Translations under genes and position numbers: made by a program | Shown: positions 11,237 through 21,445 of the stretch, piece by piece | Layout of the letters: each line of letters starts with the position of its first letter | How positions within the stretch are numbered: position 1 is the first letter of the stretch | Assembly: GCF_900112475.1 (NCBI RefSeq) | Contig: NZ_FOLW01000002.1 | Coordinates: 367,584-431,583 of the forward strand | Reading direction: 5' to 3' | DNA from: Pragia fontium DSM 5563 = ATCC 49100 | GTDB lineage: Bacteria > Pseudomonadota > Gammaproteobacteria > Enterobacterales > Enterobacteriaceae | Length of the DNA stretch: 64,000 nucleotides | The notes under the pieces: model-generated | The model's input: only the letters and a program-made list of their open reading frames with translations | The model's database searches: none | Told to the model about the DNA's origin: nothing

Positions 11237-12181
11237 TTAGTTTGATTTATTTGCTGATTTTTTAGGTATGACCTTGCTGATAACAGACACACCAAGTAAC
11301 ACCATAGCACCGGCAATAACACCAAATAGCATGTTGAGCAAAGTCGGTGACAACGCTTGTAACAGGCTACCGATGGCAGGAACTGAAGCGGTGGCGGCAG
11401 ACCAGTTAGTAATGAGCTGGCTGATGGGGGCGAGCCCATGAGTCAAAATGCCGCCACCTACCATAAACATGGCGGCGGTACCGACAACTGATAAGGTACG
11501 CATCAGATAAGGCGTTGTGTTTACCAGCCCGTTACCCACGGCTTTCGCCAAACGGGCTTTTTTATCACGCAGGTAAAAACCAACATCATCCAACCTAACG
11601 ATGCCGGCTACCAGACCATAAACACCTATGGTCATTGTAATCGCAATACCCGACATCACCAGCACCTGCTGGAGAAAGCCGGTGTGGGCGACGGTACCTA
11701 GGGTAATCGCGATAATCTCCGCTGATAAAATAAAGTCAGTGCGGATAGCACCTTTGACTTTTTGTTTTTCATAAGCGGCGATTTCTTCTTGAGATAAGGC
11801 GGGCGTATTAGCTTGTGGATCATTATCGTTGTGGGGCGCTTTAGGGTGCAGATATTTATGCGCCAGCTTTTCAAACCCTTCATAGCAAAGGAATGCGCCG
11901 CCGAGCATCAGTAATGGTGTGACCGCCCAGGGAATAAATGCGCTGATCGCTAATGCCAGCGGTACCAAAATCAGCTTATTGATAAACGAGCCTTTCGCAA
12001 CGGCCCAGACCACCGGAAGTTCCCGATCGGCTCTGACCCCGCTGACCTGTTGAGCGTTAAGCGCCAGATCGTCACCTAATACCCCCGAAGTTTTTTTAGC
12101 GGCAACTTTGGTCATTAGGGCGACATCGTCAAGGACGGCGGCAATATCATCAAGTAATGCGAGTAAACTGCTTCCTGCCAA
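11237..12181 (-). CDS. yedI: DUF808 family membrane protein YedI
   Basis: A 314-residue inner-membrane protein of the DUF808 family (E. coli YedI, 305). The N-terminus MAGSSLLALLDDIAAVLDDV and the segment KKTSGVLGDDLALNAQQVSG are the family hallmark, followed by several transmembrane helices and a basic C-terminus (PKKSANKSN). No biochemical role is established. It is transcribed alone, away from the PBP7 genes, with its own terminator. Confidence 0.88.
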   Translation of the reverse strand: MAGSSLLALLDDIAAVLDDVALMTKVAAKKTSGVLGDDLALNAQQVSGVRADRELPVVWAVAKGSFINKLILVPLALAISAFIPWAVTPLLMLGGAFLCYEGFEKLAHKYLHPKAPHNDNDPQANTPALSQEEIAAYEKQKVKGAIRTDFILSAEIIAITLGTVAHTGFLQQVLVMSGIAITMTIGVYGLVAGIVRLDDVGFYLRDKKARLAKAVGNGLVNTTPYLMRTLSVVGTAAMFMVGGGILTHGLAPISQLITNWSAATASVPAIGSLLQALSPTLLNMLFGVIAGAMVLLGVSVISKVIPKKSANKSN

Positions 12182-12255
12182 TTTGGTAGGCTCCTAAAAT
12201 TAAAAATAGTTAAGGGAGACGGAATGTTAACAGAGGAAATAGTATATTAAGGCTG

Positions 12256-12287
12256 ATTCATCTGCTATAGAAATATAGCAGATGAAT
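12256..12287. terminator. Perfect 14-bp hairpin with a GAAA loop
   Basis: A perfect 14-bp inverted repeat (ATTCATCTGCTATA and its complement) closes on the four-base loop GAAA, 35 bases past the stop of the first PBP7 gene. No T tract follows on either strand, so it is a termination or mRNA-stability hairpin without a standard U tail. Confidence 0.45.
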
Positions 12288-12322
12288 AGAGGGTTCATAC
12301 CACAGAGCTCATCTCAGAATTG

Positions 12323-13249
12323 CTAATTAAGCGTGGTTTGTAACGCTTTTTGCTTGCGGTAATTTTTAGCCGCTTGAGGCACGGGTGGCGCTTCTCCGGT
12401 TTCCATCCATTTCCGTAGGCGGTTGGCATCGGCAAAGTGGGTGTATTTGCCGAAGGCGTCGAGTACCACTAACGTCACTTCGCGATGATTTATGGTGGTG
12501 CGCATGGCTAGGCAATGGCCGGCCTGATTGGTGAAACCGGTTTTGGTTAACTGAATATTCCAGTCGTCTTTTTTAACCAGATAGTTGGTATTGCGGAATT
12601 CTAAAGTGTAGTTAGGCTTCTGGAAGCTGATAGTTTTTTCCTGAGTGGTACTTAATTGACTGAGCAGAGGGTATTGTTTACTGGCAAACAGCAGACGGGT
12701 TAAATCGTTGGCCGTTGATACGTTCTGCTCGGACAGACCAGTAGGCTCGACATAGTGCGTGTGAGTCATGCCCAGCGCTTTGGCTTTATCATTCATTGCC
12801 TTAATAAAGGCGTTATAGCCACCGGGATAGCTATGGGCCAGCGCCGCCGCGGCTCGGTTTTCTGATGACATTAGCGCCAGCAACATAATATCTCCCCGAG
12901 AAACCTCACTGCCCACTTTAACGCGAGAATATACCCCTTCCAGTTCTTTGGTTTGATTGATGGTTACCGGGATGATTTCAGTCAGCGATAGCTTTTTATC
13001 CAGCACCACCATAGCGGTCATTAATTTAGTAATAGAGGCAATCGGTACCACTTTATCCGGATTGGTAGAGTAAATAACCTTGTTATTTTTCATATCAATG
13101 ACCAGCGCACTGCCGGAAGCAATCTCTGGCTGTGCTGCGGACTTGGAGGCTATTGTTGGCGCTCCGGTGGCCTGAACAGTGGAAACAGAAAAGGTACCGG
13201 CAGAGAGAATGAACAGACTTAGCAGAGAGTAACGAATTTTTGTGCGCAT
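12323..13249 (-). CDS. pbpG: D-alanyl-D-alanine endopeptidase PBP7, copy A
   Basis: PBP7 cuts D-Ala-meso-DAP cross-links in periplasmic peptidoglycan. The 308-residue protein has a signal peptide (cleavage near residue 27) and an S11-family domain with the three penicillin-binding motifs: SITK (72-75, catalytic Ser72), SEN (129-131) and KTG (236-238). Length is the usual one for PbpG. It lies 213 bases downstream of a close paralogue with all motifs at the same residue numbers, a tandem duplication. Both keep full catalytic sets. Separate spacers with hairpins suggest separate transcription. Confidence 0.9.
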   Translation of the reverse strand: MRTKIRYSLLSLFILSAGTFSVSTVQATGAPTIASKSAAQPEIASGSALVIDMKNNKVIYSTNPDKVVPIASITKLMTAMVVLDKKLSLTEIIPVTINQTKELEGVYSRVKVGSEVSRGDIMLLALMSSENRAAAALAHSYPGGYNAFIKAMNDKAKALGMTHTHYVEPTGLSEQNVSTANDLTRLLFASKQYPLLSQLSTTQEKTISFQKPNYTLEFRNTNYLVKKDDWNIQLTKTGFTNQAGHCLAMRTTINHREVTLVVLDAFGKYTHFADANRLRKWMETGEAPPVPQAAKNYRKQKALQTTLN

Positions 13250-13414
13250 AGTGACTAACTTTTGGCTTCTTTTGGTAGTGAAAGGGGGTGTTAATTGGCA
13301 AGAAGTATAAGTGAGAATGCGGATTTTCGCCTATGGCAGGATTTGTAATTAATTGTGTTATTGAGATTAGCAAATCGTTATCGGGGATGAAGTGGGAGTC
13401 GTCTTCAAGATCAG

Positions 13415-13434
13415 ACCCCGGTTTTCACCGGGGT
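13415..13434. repeat. GC-rich hairpin, possible dispersed repeat
   Basis: The palindrome CCCCGG-TTTTCA-CCGGGG with flanking A and T forms a 7-bp stem between the two PBP7 genes. It resembles the short extragenic palindromes scattered through many proteobacterial genomes. It could also serve copy B as a terminator, though no T run follows on the minus strand. Confidence 0.45.
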
Positions 13435-13462
13435 GACGAAGGGCAGATACCGCGTGTAGACA

Positions 13463-14392
13463 TTATCCTTGGCGTAAGGATTTAGCTTTCTGTTTCTTAG
13501 TATTTTTATTACTGACTTCGGCAATTGATAGACTTTGACCGGATTCCATCCAATTACGTAAGCGATTCGCATCGGCAAAATGGGTGTACTTACCATAAGC
13601 ATCAAGCATGACCAGCGCGACTTCTCGGTTGCCAATGGTGGTACGCATGGTTAAACAACGGCCAGCTTCATCGGTGTAGCCCGTTTTAGTCAGTTGAATT
13701 TTCCAATCATGATTGCGGATGAGGTGATTGGTATTGTGAAATTCAAGGGTATATCGTGGATTCTCAAACGAAACGGTTTTCCCCTCAGTGGTACTGAGCT
13801 GGCTGAGCATGGGATATTTCTTGGTTGCGATGACCAAGCGACTTAAGTCTCTGGCCGTGGAGACATTCTTCTCTGATAAGCCGGTAGGCTCAACATAGCG
13901 AGTATTCTTCATACCAAGAGATTTAGCTTTGGCATTCATCGCCTTAATAAAAGCGCGATAGCCACCGGGGTAGTTGTGAGCCAGACTAGCTGCCGCTCGG
14001 TTTTCTGAAGACATTAAAGCTAACAGCAGCATTTCCTTACGGGTTATTTCACTACCCACTTTTACGCGGGAGAAAACCCCTCTTAATTCTTTGGTTTCAT
14101 TAATTTTTACCGGAATGACCTGGGTTAATGGTTGCTTGGCGTCCAGTACCACCATCGCAGTCATCAGTTTAGTTAGGGAAGCGATAGGAACCACTTTATC
14201 CGGATTACTGGAATAGAGCACCTTGCGGCTTTGTATATCCACCACTAACGCACTTTTTGACGAAAGCTCAGGCTTAGCCGGTGAGCTTTGGGAAACCCCG
14301 TGCGTATTCTTAGCCGATACTGTGGTAGCCGCCAGAAATCCCGAAGTGAAAATCGCCAGACTTAATAAAGTAAAACGAATTTGTGTGCGCAT
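13463..14392 (-). CDS. pbpG: D-alanyl-D-alanine endopeptidase PBP7, copy B
   Basis: Second PBP7-type endopeptidase, 309 residues, with a signal peptide ending near VSA (residue 27), SLTK at 72-75, SEN at 129-131 and KTG at 236-238. The alignment with copy A needs no gaps through the catalytic domain; differences concentrate in the secreted N-terminal linker and the C-terminal tail, which is Lys-rich (KKQAKSLRQG). It sits upstream of copy A on the same strand. Which of the two is the ancestral pbpG cannot be told from the window. Confidence 0.9.
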   Translation of the reverse strand: MRTQIRFTLLSLAIFTSGFLAATTVSAKNTHGVSQSSPAKPELSSKSALVVDIQSRKVLYSSNPDKVVPIASLTKLMTAMVVLDAKQPLTQVIPVKINETKELRGVFSRVKVGSEITRKEMLLLALMSSENRAAASLAHNYPGGYRAFIKAMNAKAKSLGMKNTRYVEPTGLSEKNVSTARDLSRLVIATKKYPMLSQLSTTEGKTVSFENPRYTLEFHNTNHLIRNHDWKIQLTKTGYTDEAGRCLTMRTTIGNREVALVMLDAYGKYTHFADANRLRNWMESGQSLSIAEVSNKNTKKQKAKSLRQG

Positions 14393-14667
14393 ATGATGAT
14401 GACTTCAATAAATTATTAATGAATGAACAGAATGTTCGACCAGTGAAATTATAATTTATGCTTTAACTCTACGAACAGTAAAACAACGACTTATTCAGCT
14501 TAATATGGGGTGATTATTTGTAAGTAATTGTATTTTTCTGCTGATTTATAGATAGTTATAGTTCTAGCTAAGGAATTAAGCCATTTTTTGATATGATTTT
14601 TTATTCAGTTAATCATTAAGATCCCACTACATGGATTTACTTAGCATAATAATCAGGTGAGTTTCAG

Positions 14668-15372
14668 GTGAAAAACGTCCGTCTTCAACCGCAAAAACAG
14701 CCGGTAATGGTCGCCACTTCCGGTGGTAAAGATGCCACTCTGGCGCTGCATCGTCTGCGCCATGATGCAAGGTTTGCTGAATATCAGCCGATTGGTTTAA
14801 TGACAATGTTTGATGCGAATACCGGTCGATCAACCGCCCACCATATCCGCCAGAACGTTTTACAGGCTCAGGCTGATGCCTTGGGGCTTGAGCTGCATAT
14901 ATTAACGCTGGAAGATAAACGCGGTCATGCCTATGCGGATTACGATGATAAGGTTGGGCAGTTTTATCAGGAGCTTGTTCAGCAGGGAATTAATCATGTG
15001 ATGTACGGCGATATTCATCTGGAGGATGTTAAAGCCTATCGGGATAACCTCAACCAACGCCACGGTGTGCAGGGAGTTTATCCGTTATGGGGGGCAACGA
15101 CGCAACAGGTGACGGACGAGTTTCTGGATTTGGGCTATAAAACCACTATTGTTGCCGTTGATGGCACTCGACTGAGTTCAGACTATCTGGGACAAATAAT
15201 TGATACGCAACTATTGGATAATTTGCCGGAAGGGATCGATCGCTGTGCGGAATATGGTGAATATCATACTTTTTGCCTTGATGGCCCGATGTTTACTAAG
15301 GCTGTAGAAATCCGCCAAGGTGAACTGTGGACGGATGGACGCAATAACTATGTTGATTTGCTGTTGAGATGA
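14668..15372 (+). CDS. Diphthine-ammonia ligase family ATP-pyrophosphatase (DUF71)
   Basis: A 234-residue adenine nucleotide alpha-hydrolase. The PP-loop motif ATSGGKD (residues 17-23) binds ATP, and GDIHLEDVKAYRDN is the second family motif. Archaeal and eukaryotic relatives amidate diphthine on elongation factor 2; bacteria lack diphthamide, so the substrate here is unknown. The start is GTG at 14668, preceded by CAGGTGAG. It is convergent with the glycosyltransferase gene, 16 bases apart, and stands alone. Confidence 0.8.
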   Translation: MKNVRLQPQKQPVMVATSGGKDATLALHRLRHDARFAEYQPIGLMTMFDANTGRSTAHHIRQNVLQAQADALGLELHILTLEDKRGHAYADYDDKVGQFYQELVQQGINHVMYGDIHLEDVKAYRDNLNQRHGVQGVYPLWGATTQQVTDEFLDLGYKTTIVAVDGTRLSSDYLGQIIDTQLLDNLPEGIDRCAEYGEYHTFCLDGPMFTKAVEIRQGELWTDGRNNYVDLLLR

Positions 15373-15388
15373 ATGTTTGTGAGCTTCT

Positions 15389-16375
15389 TTAAGGTAAAAC
15401 AGCCTTGTTTGAAGGGGATGAGATAAGGAAGGTTTCAACGGCCTTTTTAATTTCAATTTCAGGAATGTTATTAACATTGTTGGTATCAAAGAGACAGATT
15501 GCCTGTTCCGATAGCGGCCCCCATTTCTCTAATGATGTTCCCGCGTACAGAGCTACCAGATTCTTGTTCATGCAAGCAGCAAAGTGACATATCCCGCCAT
15601 CACCAACCAGAACGATATCGGCCAGATTGAGTACTGATAAGAAGCTGTTTAAATCAGGGGTAATAAATATCTGTGATGGCATATTGAGGGCATGTTGTAG
15701 TTCCTTTGCTTGCTTTTTATCTTTCTTATGGCAGGAAATGATCAAGCTAATATCATGTTTTTTATAAATATCATTGGCGATACTTGCTAATGATGTTGAT
15801 GAGAGTGTACTGCTGATTCGGTTATTGGATACTGAAACTAACAGATAGGGGGAAGGTAATGATACAGAGAGCGGAGTCAGTCTATTGAGACTAATTTTGG
15901 GGTAAAGATCAGAAGAAATATGTTGGATCGCCGGATCAAAAATTCGCAGACATTGTAGTGCCTGATGGCCTATTTTATACAAATCTGCGTTTCGTGGATG
16001 ATTGATAAATTTTGAATGCCAGCTTTTCTCATCAACAATCGCCAGATTATGTTTACCGCCAAGAACAGCCAGAAATAGGTTATTTAACTTCATGGGTGAT
16101 GATTTCACCGAAATCACCAGATCAAATTTTTCAGCACGGTATGTTAAACCAGCTCTTAGTAACGAAAGATATTTGTTTCCGGCAGGGATAACGACCGTTT
16201 TAAGATGAGTAAAAAAGTAGGGGACGATGCTGTGATTACGTTCATCAACGAATAACGTAATCACAGCATCTGGATAGGTTTTCTCCAGATGCATGATGAG
16301 TGGAACTGCGCAGATAAAATCTCCAAATCCATTTCGGCGAACGATGGCAATTTTTCTAATATCCTGTTGGTACAT
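15389..16375 (-). CDS. Glycosyltransferase family 9 (heptosyltransferase-like) protein
   Basis: A 328-residue GT-B fold enzyme of family GT9. The N-terminal segment RKIAIVRRNGFGDFICAVPLI is the heptosyltransferase acceptor-domain start (R.. GFGD), and the C-terminal half has the nucleotide-sugar site VGDGGICHFAACMNKNLVALYAG. The members best known are ADP-heptose:LPS heptosyltransferases of the inner core; a related family decorates autotransporters. No LPS genes are nearby, and the gene is divergent from an autotransporter array. The donor and acceptor cannot be read from the sequence. It has lower G+C than the neighbouring housekeeping genes. Confidence 0.75.
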   Translation of the reverse strand: MYQQDIRKIAIVRRNGFGDFICAVPLIMHLEKTYPDAVITLFVDERNHSIVPYFFTHLKTVVIPAGNKYLSLLRAGLTYRAEKFDLVISVKSSPMKLNNLFLAVLGGKHNLAIVDEKSWHSKFINHPRNADLYKIGHQALQCLRIFDPAIQHISSDLYPKISLNRLTPLSVSLPSPYLLVSVSNNRISSTLSSTSLASIANDIYKKHDISLIISCHKKDKKQAKELQHALNMPSQIFITPDLNSFLSVLNLADIVLVGDGGICHFAACMNKNLVALYAGTSLEKWGPLSEQAICLFDTNNVNNIPEIEIKKAVETFLISSPSNKAVLP

Positions 16376-17249
16376 GTTCTTGTTCGTTCCCTCAAATCAT
16401 TGGCTAAATTGATACGATCTTTTCTATTAATTGATGCTTACTTATTGATCGTTCTGGATAGACTCCATCGTTTGTGAAAACGATAATATATTAAATTGAT
16501 CTGTTTTGACTATCAATAAGTTAATTATGATCGGTTTTGGCGATTAAATCTATTGATAATGGATTATCGATCGTTAGTATCGATCGATTGAGTGGGATAA
16601 GGATGGTTTAGTATTTAGGGGTAATTAATCTACTATTCGTTTCAACATTACACGCTTCAGATTCACTGGACAGATAGAATTGATAAAAAGCATCGGTATC
16701 TGGCATAGAAAAGATATATTCGTCACTCTGAATATAATCGGCAATATTGACTTAATGGGGTAAGAATGTGCGAATGGTTATACTTTATATAAAAAAACCA
16801 TATAAATTCAATATAACAATCTGCAATCCTTATCATGTGTGAGTTTTAGTTTTGCTGTTTTTTGCTTATTTTGTTTTTTATATTAATTTAAAATGAAGCT
16901 CTTTTGTTTTTGTTTTTCAATTTTTTTATTCTTTTTTATTACTTTTTATTTTTTTAACTATTTCATTCGATTTTTTATATTTCTATTTTAAATCAATTAG
17001 TTGTTTGTTTTTCTTTAATTTTATAGCATGATTTTTATTGAGAGATAAGCTGTGGCTGAGATTGGGCTCTCTATTTTAGGTGGTTATTCTTCGTGGTATG
17101 ATTTAAATGGTTGGCTTATGCCAGTTTATTAATTCAATTTGTTTTTATTTGTAATTTCAATTACAGATTTATTATTCTGATTCATTAACTAAATAACTCA
17201 TGTATATCTGTTGTATATAATATAAATACTCATGTGATTTTTTGGCATT
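16376..17249. other. AT-rich spacer before autotransporter 1
   Basis: No gene is visible in 874 bases. From about 16840 to 17030 the plus strand is strikingly T-rich, with long runs of T interrupted by single bases and few A. The divergent promoters of the glycosyltransferase and the autotransporter must lie here. The same kind of T-rich tract precedes the other two autotransporter copies. Confidence 0.6.
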
Positions 17250-17338
17250 CTAAATTTAAATAAGTTTAGTTTAGGCCACGATTTAGTGTTTTTTATAAAA
17301 GTGCACGGTAAATAACAAGGAAAGAAGGAACTATCGTT
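17250..17338 (+). promoter_or_regulatory. Conserved proximal leader of autotransporter 1
   Basis: The 88 bases before the ATG are conserved in all three autotransporter copies: a TAAATTTAAATAA-type block, GTTTAGGCC, a TTTTTTATAAAA block, and ACAAGGAA ending in AAGGAACT about six bases before the start. It probably contains the core promoter and ribosome site (AAGGAA). The exact -10 and -35 boxes are not certain. Confidence 0.6.
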
Positions 17339-19705
17339 ATGGAATATGGTTTACGTAAAACGTATTTAAGCTTGGTTATTTCATCTATTTTCACTGCATC
17401 TCTATCCGTGTCCGCTTATGCCGCCCCTTGTGGTGGATATAGTGTTAAAAACGTTTGCGAGCAAGATAAATTTGGACCAGATGAGTTCTATAGTATTAGC
17501 CCCGGAGATGGTGTTTCCATCGGTAGTGAAGATCATCATTTTATTCTGAACGGTGATGGTTATGAACTTTATAATCCACAGGCTCATTTTCGCGCGCAGA
17601 TAACTTCAGGTACCGTTAAATATACTGAAATGAATAATAGCCGGCTGAATATTAGTTTGACCAGTTTTAGCGGTAATTCGACGAGTTATTATGGCCGGGC
17701 AGAAAATACCACATTAAATGATAGTTTAATGTGGGTAACAACGACGGCAGATCAAACGGTAGCCAAAGGAAAATCAAAGATTGTCGTATCTACTCAGTTT
17801 AGCAACAGAGGGGAGGCTTTTGTTAGTGTCAATGATGATGGTTCAATTTCGTATGCACCGTTAGTGACGAATAGCCGTTATTATGACACTTCAGGTGAGA
17901 TGCTTTGGGGTATAAAGCGTGAGGATAAAAATTGGGATACTCAAGCGACAACACAAAATTCGGTTTTTTTTGATCACAGCGAGCAAGTTATTGAGTCAAG
18001 TGGCCACAGTATTGATGCCGAGTTTAACGATAGCTCGAATCAATGGGTGAAGGTCGAAGGTGTATCTAGCGGAGCGCGCTTTTATGGTTCTGCAATGCAG
18101 TTAATATCCGCAGGCGGTGAGGCGAAAGATACTTCATTAAATGACCATGCTTCCTCCCGAGTAGGGATGGGGGGCTTGCTGAGTGGAACCACGCAGCTAA
18201 ATGATGCTGCGGCCCTTTATATGGATACCGCCAGTCGCGATGGTGCCGTGGCGGACAAGGTGGTACTCAACGGCGAAAATAGCGCCTTGGTGGTCAATTA
18301 TAGTGATGAAAATGATGCTTTTGCTACGGTGAATGACCTGAACATGATCGGTGGTACGGTAAGTTTTGAGAACGGTGGTGCTGATAACTACGTTAATCTG
18401 CATTTAGGCTCGCTTTCTGGCTCCGGCGTATTTAGCTTCAATACCACGATTAATCAGGGCAAGGGAAATACGTTGTTTGTTGATAATGCCAGTGGAAGCC
18501 ATAAGGTAATGATTACCGATTCAGGTGAAGAGATAACTTCCGCCGAGAATCTGACGCTGAATATCATTAATGATAAAAGTAGCGGCGCTGATTTTTCTTT
18601 AGCCTCTATTTCCGGTGAGAATATTGCCGGTGTTGACGGTGGTACATACATGTATAGCCTTAAACAACAAAGTGGCAAAGATGGTTTAGCCGGTAGCGTG
18701 TGGTATTTAGGAGCCGACTGGCAACCCGCTCAAGAAATAGAACCAGAAATAATGTCTCCGCTAACCCCGCCAAACGGCTCTAAAAAAACCACACCATCAA
18801 CCGATGCAGTGCTCAGTTTAGCCTCAGCCAGCCAGTTTATTTTTGATGGTGAATTACAAACTCTACGTCAGAGAAAGGGAGATTTAAAGACTGGTGTTGG
18901 TCATAATTATGGGACATGGGGGCGTTATTTAACCAATAACACTCGGGTTGAAACTTCATCGGGTGCGGCCTATAAGCTACAGCAGAATGGCGTTGAGATT
19001 GGTGTAGATAAGGCAATAAGCTTAGACTCAGGAAAAGTGCTGATTGGCGGATTAACCGCCTACAGTAACAATAAGTTGAAACATGCGCGCGGCGGTAACA
19101 GTGAGATAGATAGCTATAGCCTGGGTATTTATGCCACTTATTTGGATAACCTTGGTTATTATCTTGACGGTGTCATAAAAGCCAACCGCTTTAATCATTC
19201 TCTTAATGCCCGGATGACCAGCGGTAATACCGTCAAGAGCGATTATCATCAGAACGCTATCGGGGCGGCGATTGAAACGGGTTATAACTATCAGGCCGGT
19301 TTGGGGATGTTTATTGAACCTTACTTGCGAGCCAGTTACTTTAGTGCTGAAAGCAAAAGTATCACCTTGAATAATGGTATGAAGGCTGATATTGATCAAA
19401 GTCATTCAGCGAAAGGGGAAGTGGGTATCACCGTTGGCAAAGCATTTGACTTAAACAATGGCACCAAGCTTAGCCCTTATGTGCGAGTGGCGATTGAACG
19501 TGAGCTTATCCGTTCGAACAAAGTACGAATAAACCAACGATATGATTTCAATAACGATTTTTCAGGTAATATTGGCAAATATGGTGTGGGTCTGAGTGCT
19601 CAAATTTCCGCTCAAACCTCACTATATATGGAAATGGATTATCGTAAAGGCAGTCAGGTTGAAACACCGATTGAAGGAAATCTGGGCTTCCGGTTTAATT
19701 TTTAA
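17339..19705 (+). CDS. Autotransporter adhesin, copy 1
   Basis: A 788-residue type Va autotransporter. Residues 1-28 form a signal peptide (cleavage near SAYA-AP). The passenger (about 29-475) contains an N-terminal variable part and a C-terminal pertactin-like beta-helix end (LTLNIINDKSSGADFSL... GGTYMYSL... WYLGADW). A short acidic/proline linker leads to a beta-barrel (about 505-788) that ends GNLGFRFNF with terminal Phe. Two cysteines only, C31 and C40, lie just after the signal peptide. No RGD, protease triad or known lectin motif was seen, so the role (adhesion, aggregation) is inferred. Two close paralogues follow at 21533 and 25088. Confidence 0.9.
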   Translation: MEYGLRKTYLSLVISSIFTASLSVSAYAAPCGGYSVKNVCEQDKFGPDEFYSISPGDGVSIGSEDHHFILNGDGYELYNPQAHFRAQITSGTVKYTEMNNSRLNISLTSFSGNSTSYYGRAENTTLNDSLMWVTTTADQTVAKGKSKIVVSTQFSNRGEAFVSVNDDGSISYAPLVTNSRYYDTSGEMLWGIKREDKNWDTQATTQNSVFFDHSEQVIESSGHSIDAEFNDSSNQWVKVEGVSSGARFYGSAMQLISAGGEAKDTSLNDHASSRVGMGGLLSGTTQLNDAAALYMDTASRDGAVADKVVLNGENSALVVNYSDENDAFATVNDLNMIGGTVSFENGGADNYVNLHLGSLSGSGVFSFNTTINQGKGNTLFVDNASGSHKVMITDSGEEITSAENLTLNIINDKSSGADFSLASISGENIAGVDGGTYMYSLKQQSGKDGLAGSVWYLGADWQPAQEIEPEIMSPLTPPNGSKKTTPSTDAVLSLASASQFIFDGELQTLRQRKGDLKTGVGHNYGTWGRYLTNNTRVETSSGAAYKLQQNGVEIGVDKAISLDSGKVLIGGLTAYSNNKLKHARGGNSEIDSYSLGIYATYLDNLGYYLDGVIKANRFNHSLNARMTSGNTVKSDYHQNAIGAAIETGYNYQAGLGMFIEPYLRASYFSAESKSITLNNGMKADIDQSHSAKGEVGITVGKAFDLNNGTKLSPYVRVAIERELIRSNKVRINQRYDFNNDFSGNIGKYGVGLSAQISAQTSLYMEMDYRKGSQVETPIEGNLGFRFNF

Positions 19706-19729
19706 TTAATCGTATTGTCATTCGTCACT

Positions 19730-19759
19730 AACCGAAGGGGGGGATCCTCTTCGGTTTTT
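19730..19759 (+). terminator. Terminator of autotransporter 1
   Basis: AACCGAAG pairs with CTTCGGTT, extended by GG/CC, and a T run follows. The same hairpin follows copies 2 and 3. Confidence 0.85.
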
Positions 19760-19831
19760 GTCTATTTAATGATATTGAAGGGTGATGGGGCGCTTTCTTT
19801 TTTGTGTTGAGGTGTTTTTAACTGAGCTAAA

Positions 19832-20770
19832 CTAGGCTTTAAATCCCTGAATTTGCAAAGCTAGCTGTTTAGCATTATTACTTGCTCTAACAACAGTAAA
19901 TAGCTCTGAAGCTTGTTGGTATTCTTTCTTTAAATATCCCAGCCACTGCTTGGTTCTGGCAATATTATAGAAACCGGTATCATACGGATTCTCAGTCTGA
20001 ACGTATTTCTTTAGCAGTTCTAACACGTCTTCCCAAGGCATTTTCTCTTGTTGATGTTTCACCACTGATCCCAGATTGGGGATATTTAAGCCACCGCGAC
20101 CAAGCATAAGGGCATCACAGCCGGTTATTTCCAGGCAGCGCTGAGCATCTTCATAACTCCATATCTCGCCGTTGGCGATCACGGGTATGGATAAACGTTG
20201 GCGAATGTCGCCAATGGCCTGCCAATTAATTTTATCTGCTTTATAGCCGTCTTCTTTAGTACGTCCGTGCACCACTAATTCGCTGGCTCCGCCTTGTTGC
20301 GCCGCATCGGCGATTTCAAAACGATGCTCAATAGAATCCCAGCCTAAGCGAATTTTCACCGATAGCGGTTGATGTGTAGGGATGGCTTGGCGCATCGCTT
20401 TTGTAACCTGATAGATAGTTTCAGGCGTGCGTAACAGGCTGGCACCACCATCGCCACCCACCACACGCTTAGCCGGGCAACCGCAGTTGAGATCGATACC
20501 ATGTGAACCCATCTCAATCGCTCTGGCGGCGTTTTCAGCCATCCATTGTGGCGAGTTACCCAATAGTTGAACGCGAACCGGTGTACCGGACTTGGTACGT
20601 CCACCGTTATGTAGCTCAGGGCAGAGGCGATAGAAGGCCTTCGTTGATAGCAGGGTATGCACCACACGTACAAACTCCGTTACGCAGAGATCGTAGTCGT
20701 TAATTTCCGTGAGTAATTCACGAACATAAGCATCCAATACGCCTTCCATTGGCGCCAACATTACACGCAT
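19832..20770 (-). CDS. dusC: tRNA-dihydrouridine(16) synthase DusC
   Basis: DusC reduces uridine 16 in the tRNA D-loop with FMN and NADPH. The product is about 312 residues from the ATG at 20768-20770 and matches E. coli DusC from [20 protein letters not shown] onward, with the catalytic-cysteine motif [11 protein letters not shown] and [11 protein letters not shown] and FMN-binding [10 protein letters not shown]. The frame is open upstream to 20812, but that adds residues absent from the family. It is inserted, on the opposite strand, between autotransporter copies 1 and 2, and a decayed duplicate lies at 24015-24425. This copy is intact and is presumably the working gene. Confidence 0.92.
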   Translation of the reverse strand: MRVMLAPMEGVLDAYVRELLTEINDYDLCVTEFVRVVHTLLSTKAFYRLCPELHNGGRTKSGTPVRVQLLGNSPQWMAENAARAIEMGSHGIDLNCGCPAKRVVGGDGGASLLRTPETIYQVTKAMRQAIPTHQPLSVKIRLGWDSIEHRFEIADAAQQGGASELVVHGRTKEDGYKADKINWQAIGDIRQRLSIPVIANGEIWSYEDAQRCLEITGCDALMLGRGGLNIPNLGSVVKHQQEKMPWEDVLELLKKYVQTENPYDTGFYNIARTKQWLGYLKKEYQQASELFTVVRASNNAKQLALQIQGFKA

Positions 20771-21445
20771 CTGGTTCACCGAGTAGATAAAATTGTTCAA
20801 AAGCGGCGGCATTCTCGCATGGAAAAGAGAGATTCGCCATCTTGAGATAGCCGGTAAGATTGATTTGATGGGTAAGTGTGCGTAACTGGTTCTATTTTAT
20901 ATAAAATAAACAGAAGTCATATGTTAAGGTGTTATTTTTTTTGGTATTTTGTTTTCTTGGTTTTAATTTTTTATTGGAGAGCCCTGTTTTTTATATGTTT
21001 TTTTGTTTTTTATTTTGGTTTTATTTTTTATTTATTTTTTTTGTTATTTTGTTTTTTTAATTTTTAATTAAATTTTATGCATATTATTTTTGTTTTTTTT
21101 CAATGTTGTTTTTTTATCGTTATTATTTTTATTTTAACTCACGAATTTAAAATATATGATTTTATTTTTTTCATTTAAAATCATATGGTTGAGTTTATTT
21201 TTTTATTTTAAGTATTTGTTTAAATAAATAAAGCACGCATTTGATATTGTTATTTTTATTAATTTTTTTGTTTTTGATGGTTATTTTATATGTTAGGATA
21301 TAAAAATCAGGTCTGTAATTTTGTTATTGTAATAGGTTCTGATTGCTATATTGATTTTTAGACTTAACATTTCAATTGATTAAATTTAAAGCGCATTATG
21401 CTTTTGTTTTTTATGACAAAAATATGCTCTATAACTTTTTCATTC
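20771..21445. other. T-rich spacer before autotransporter 2
   Basis: The first 90 bases hold the dusC leader, which is repeated after the pseudogene at about 24426-24510. From about 20930 to 21160 the plus strand is nearly all T with some A and G; an open frame at 20876-21067 is only a product of this bias (mostly Phe, Leu, Tyr). No gene is supported. Confidence 0.6.

Noticed and set aside
20876-21067. 63-codon plus-strand open frame of mostly Phe, Leu, Tyr
   Set aside because: It is a by-product of the T-rich tract; no ribosome site, no charged or conserved segments.
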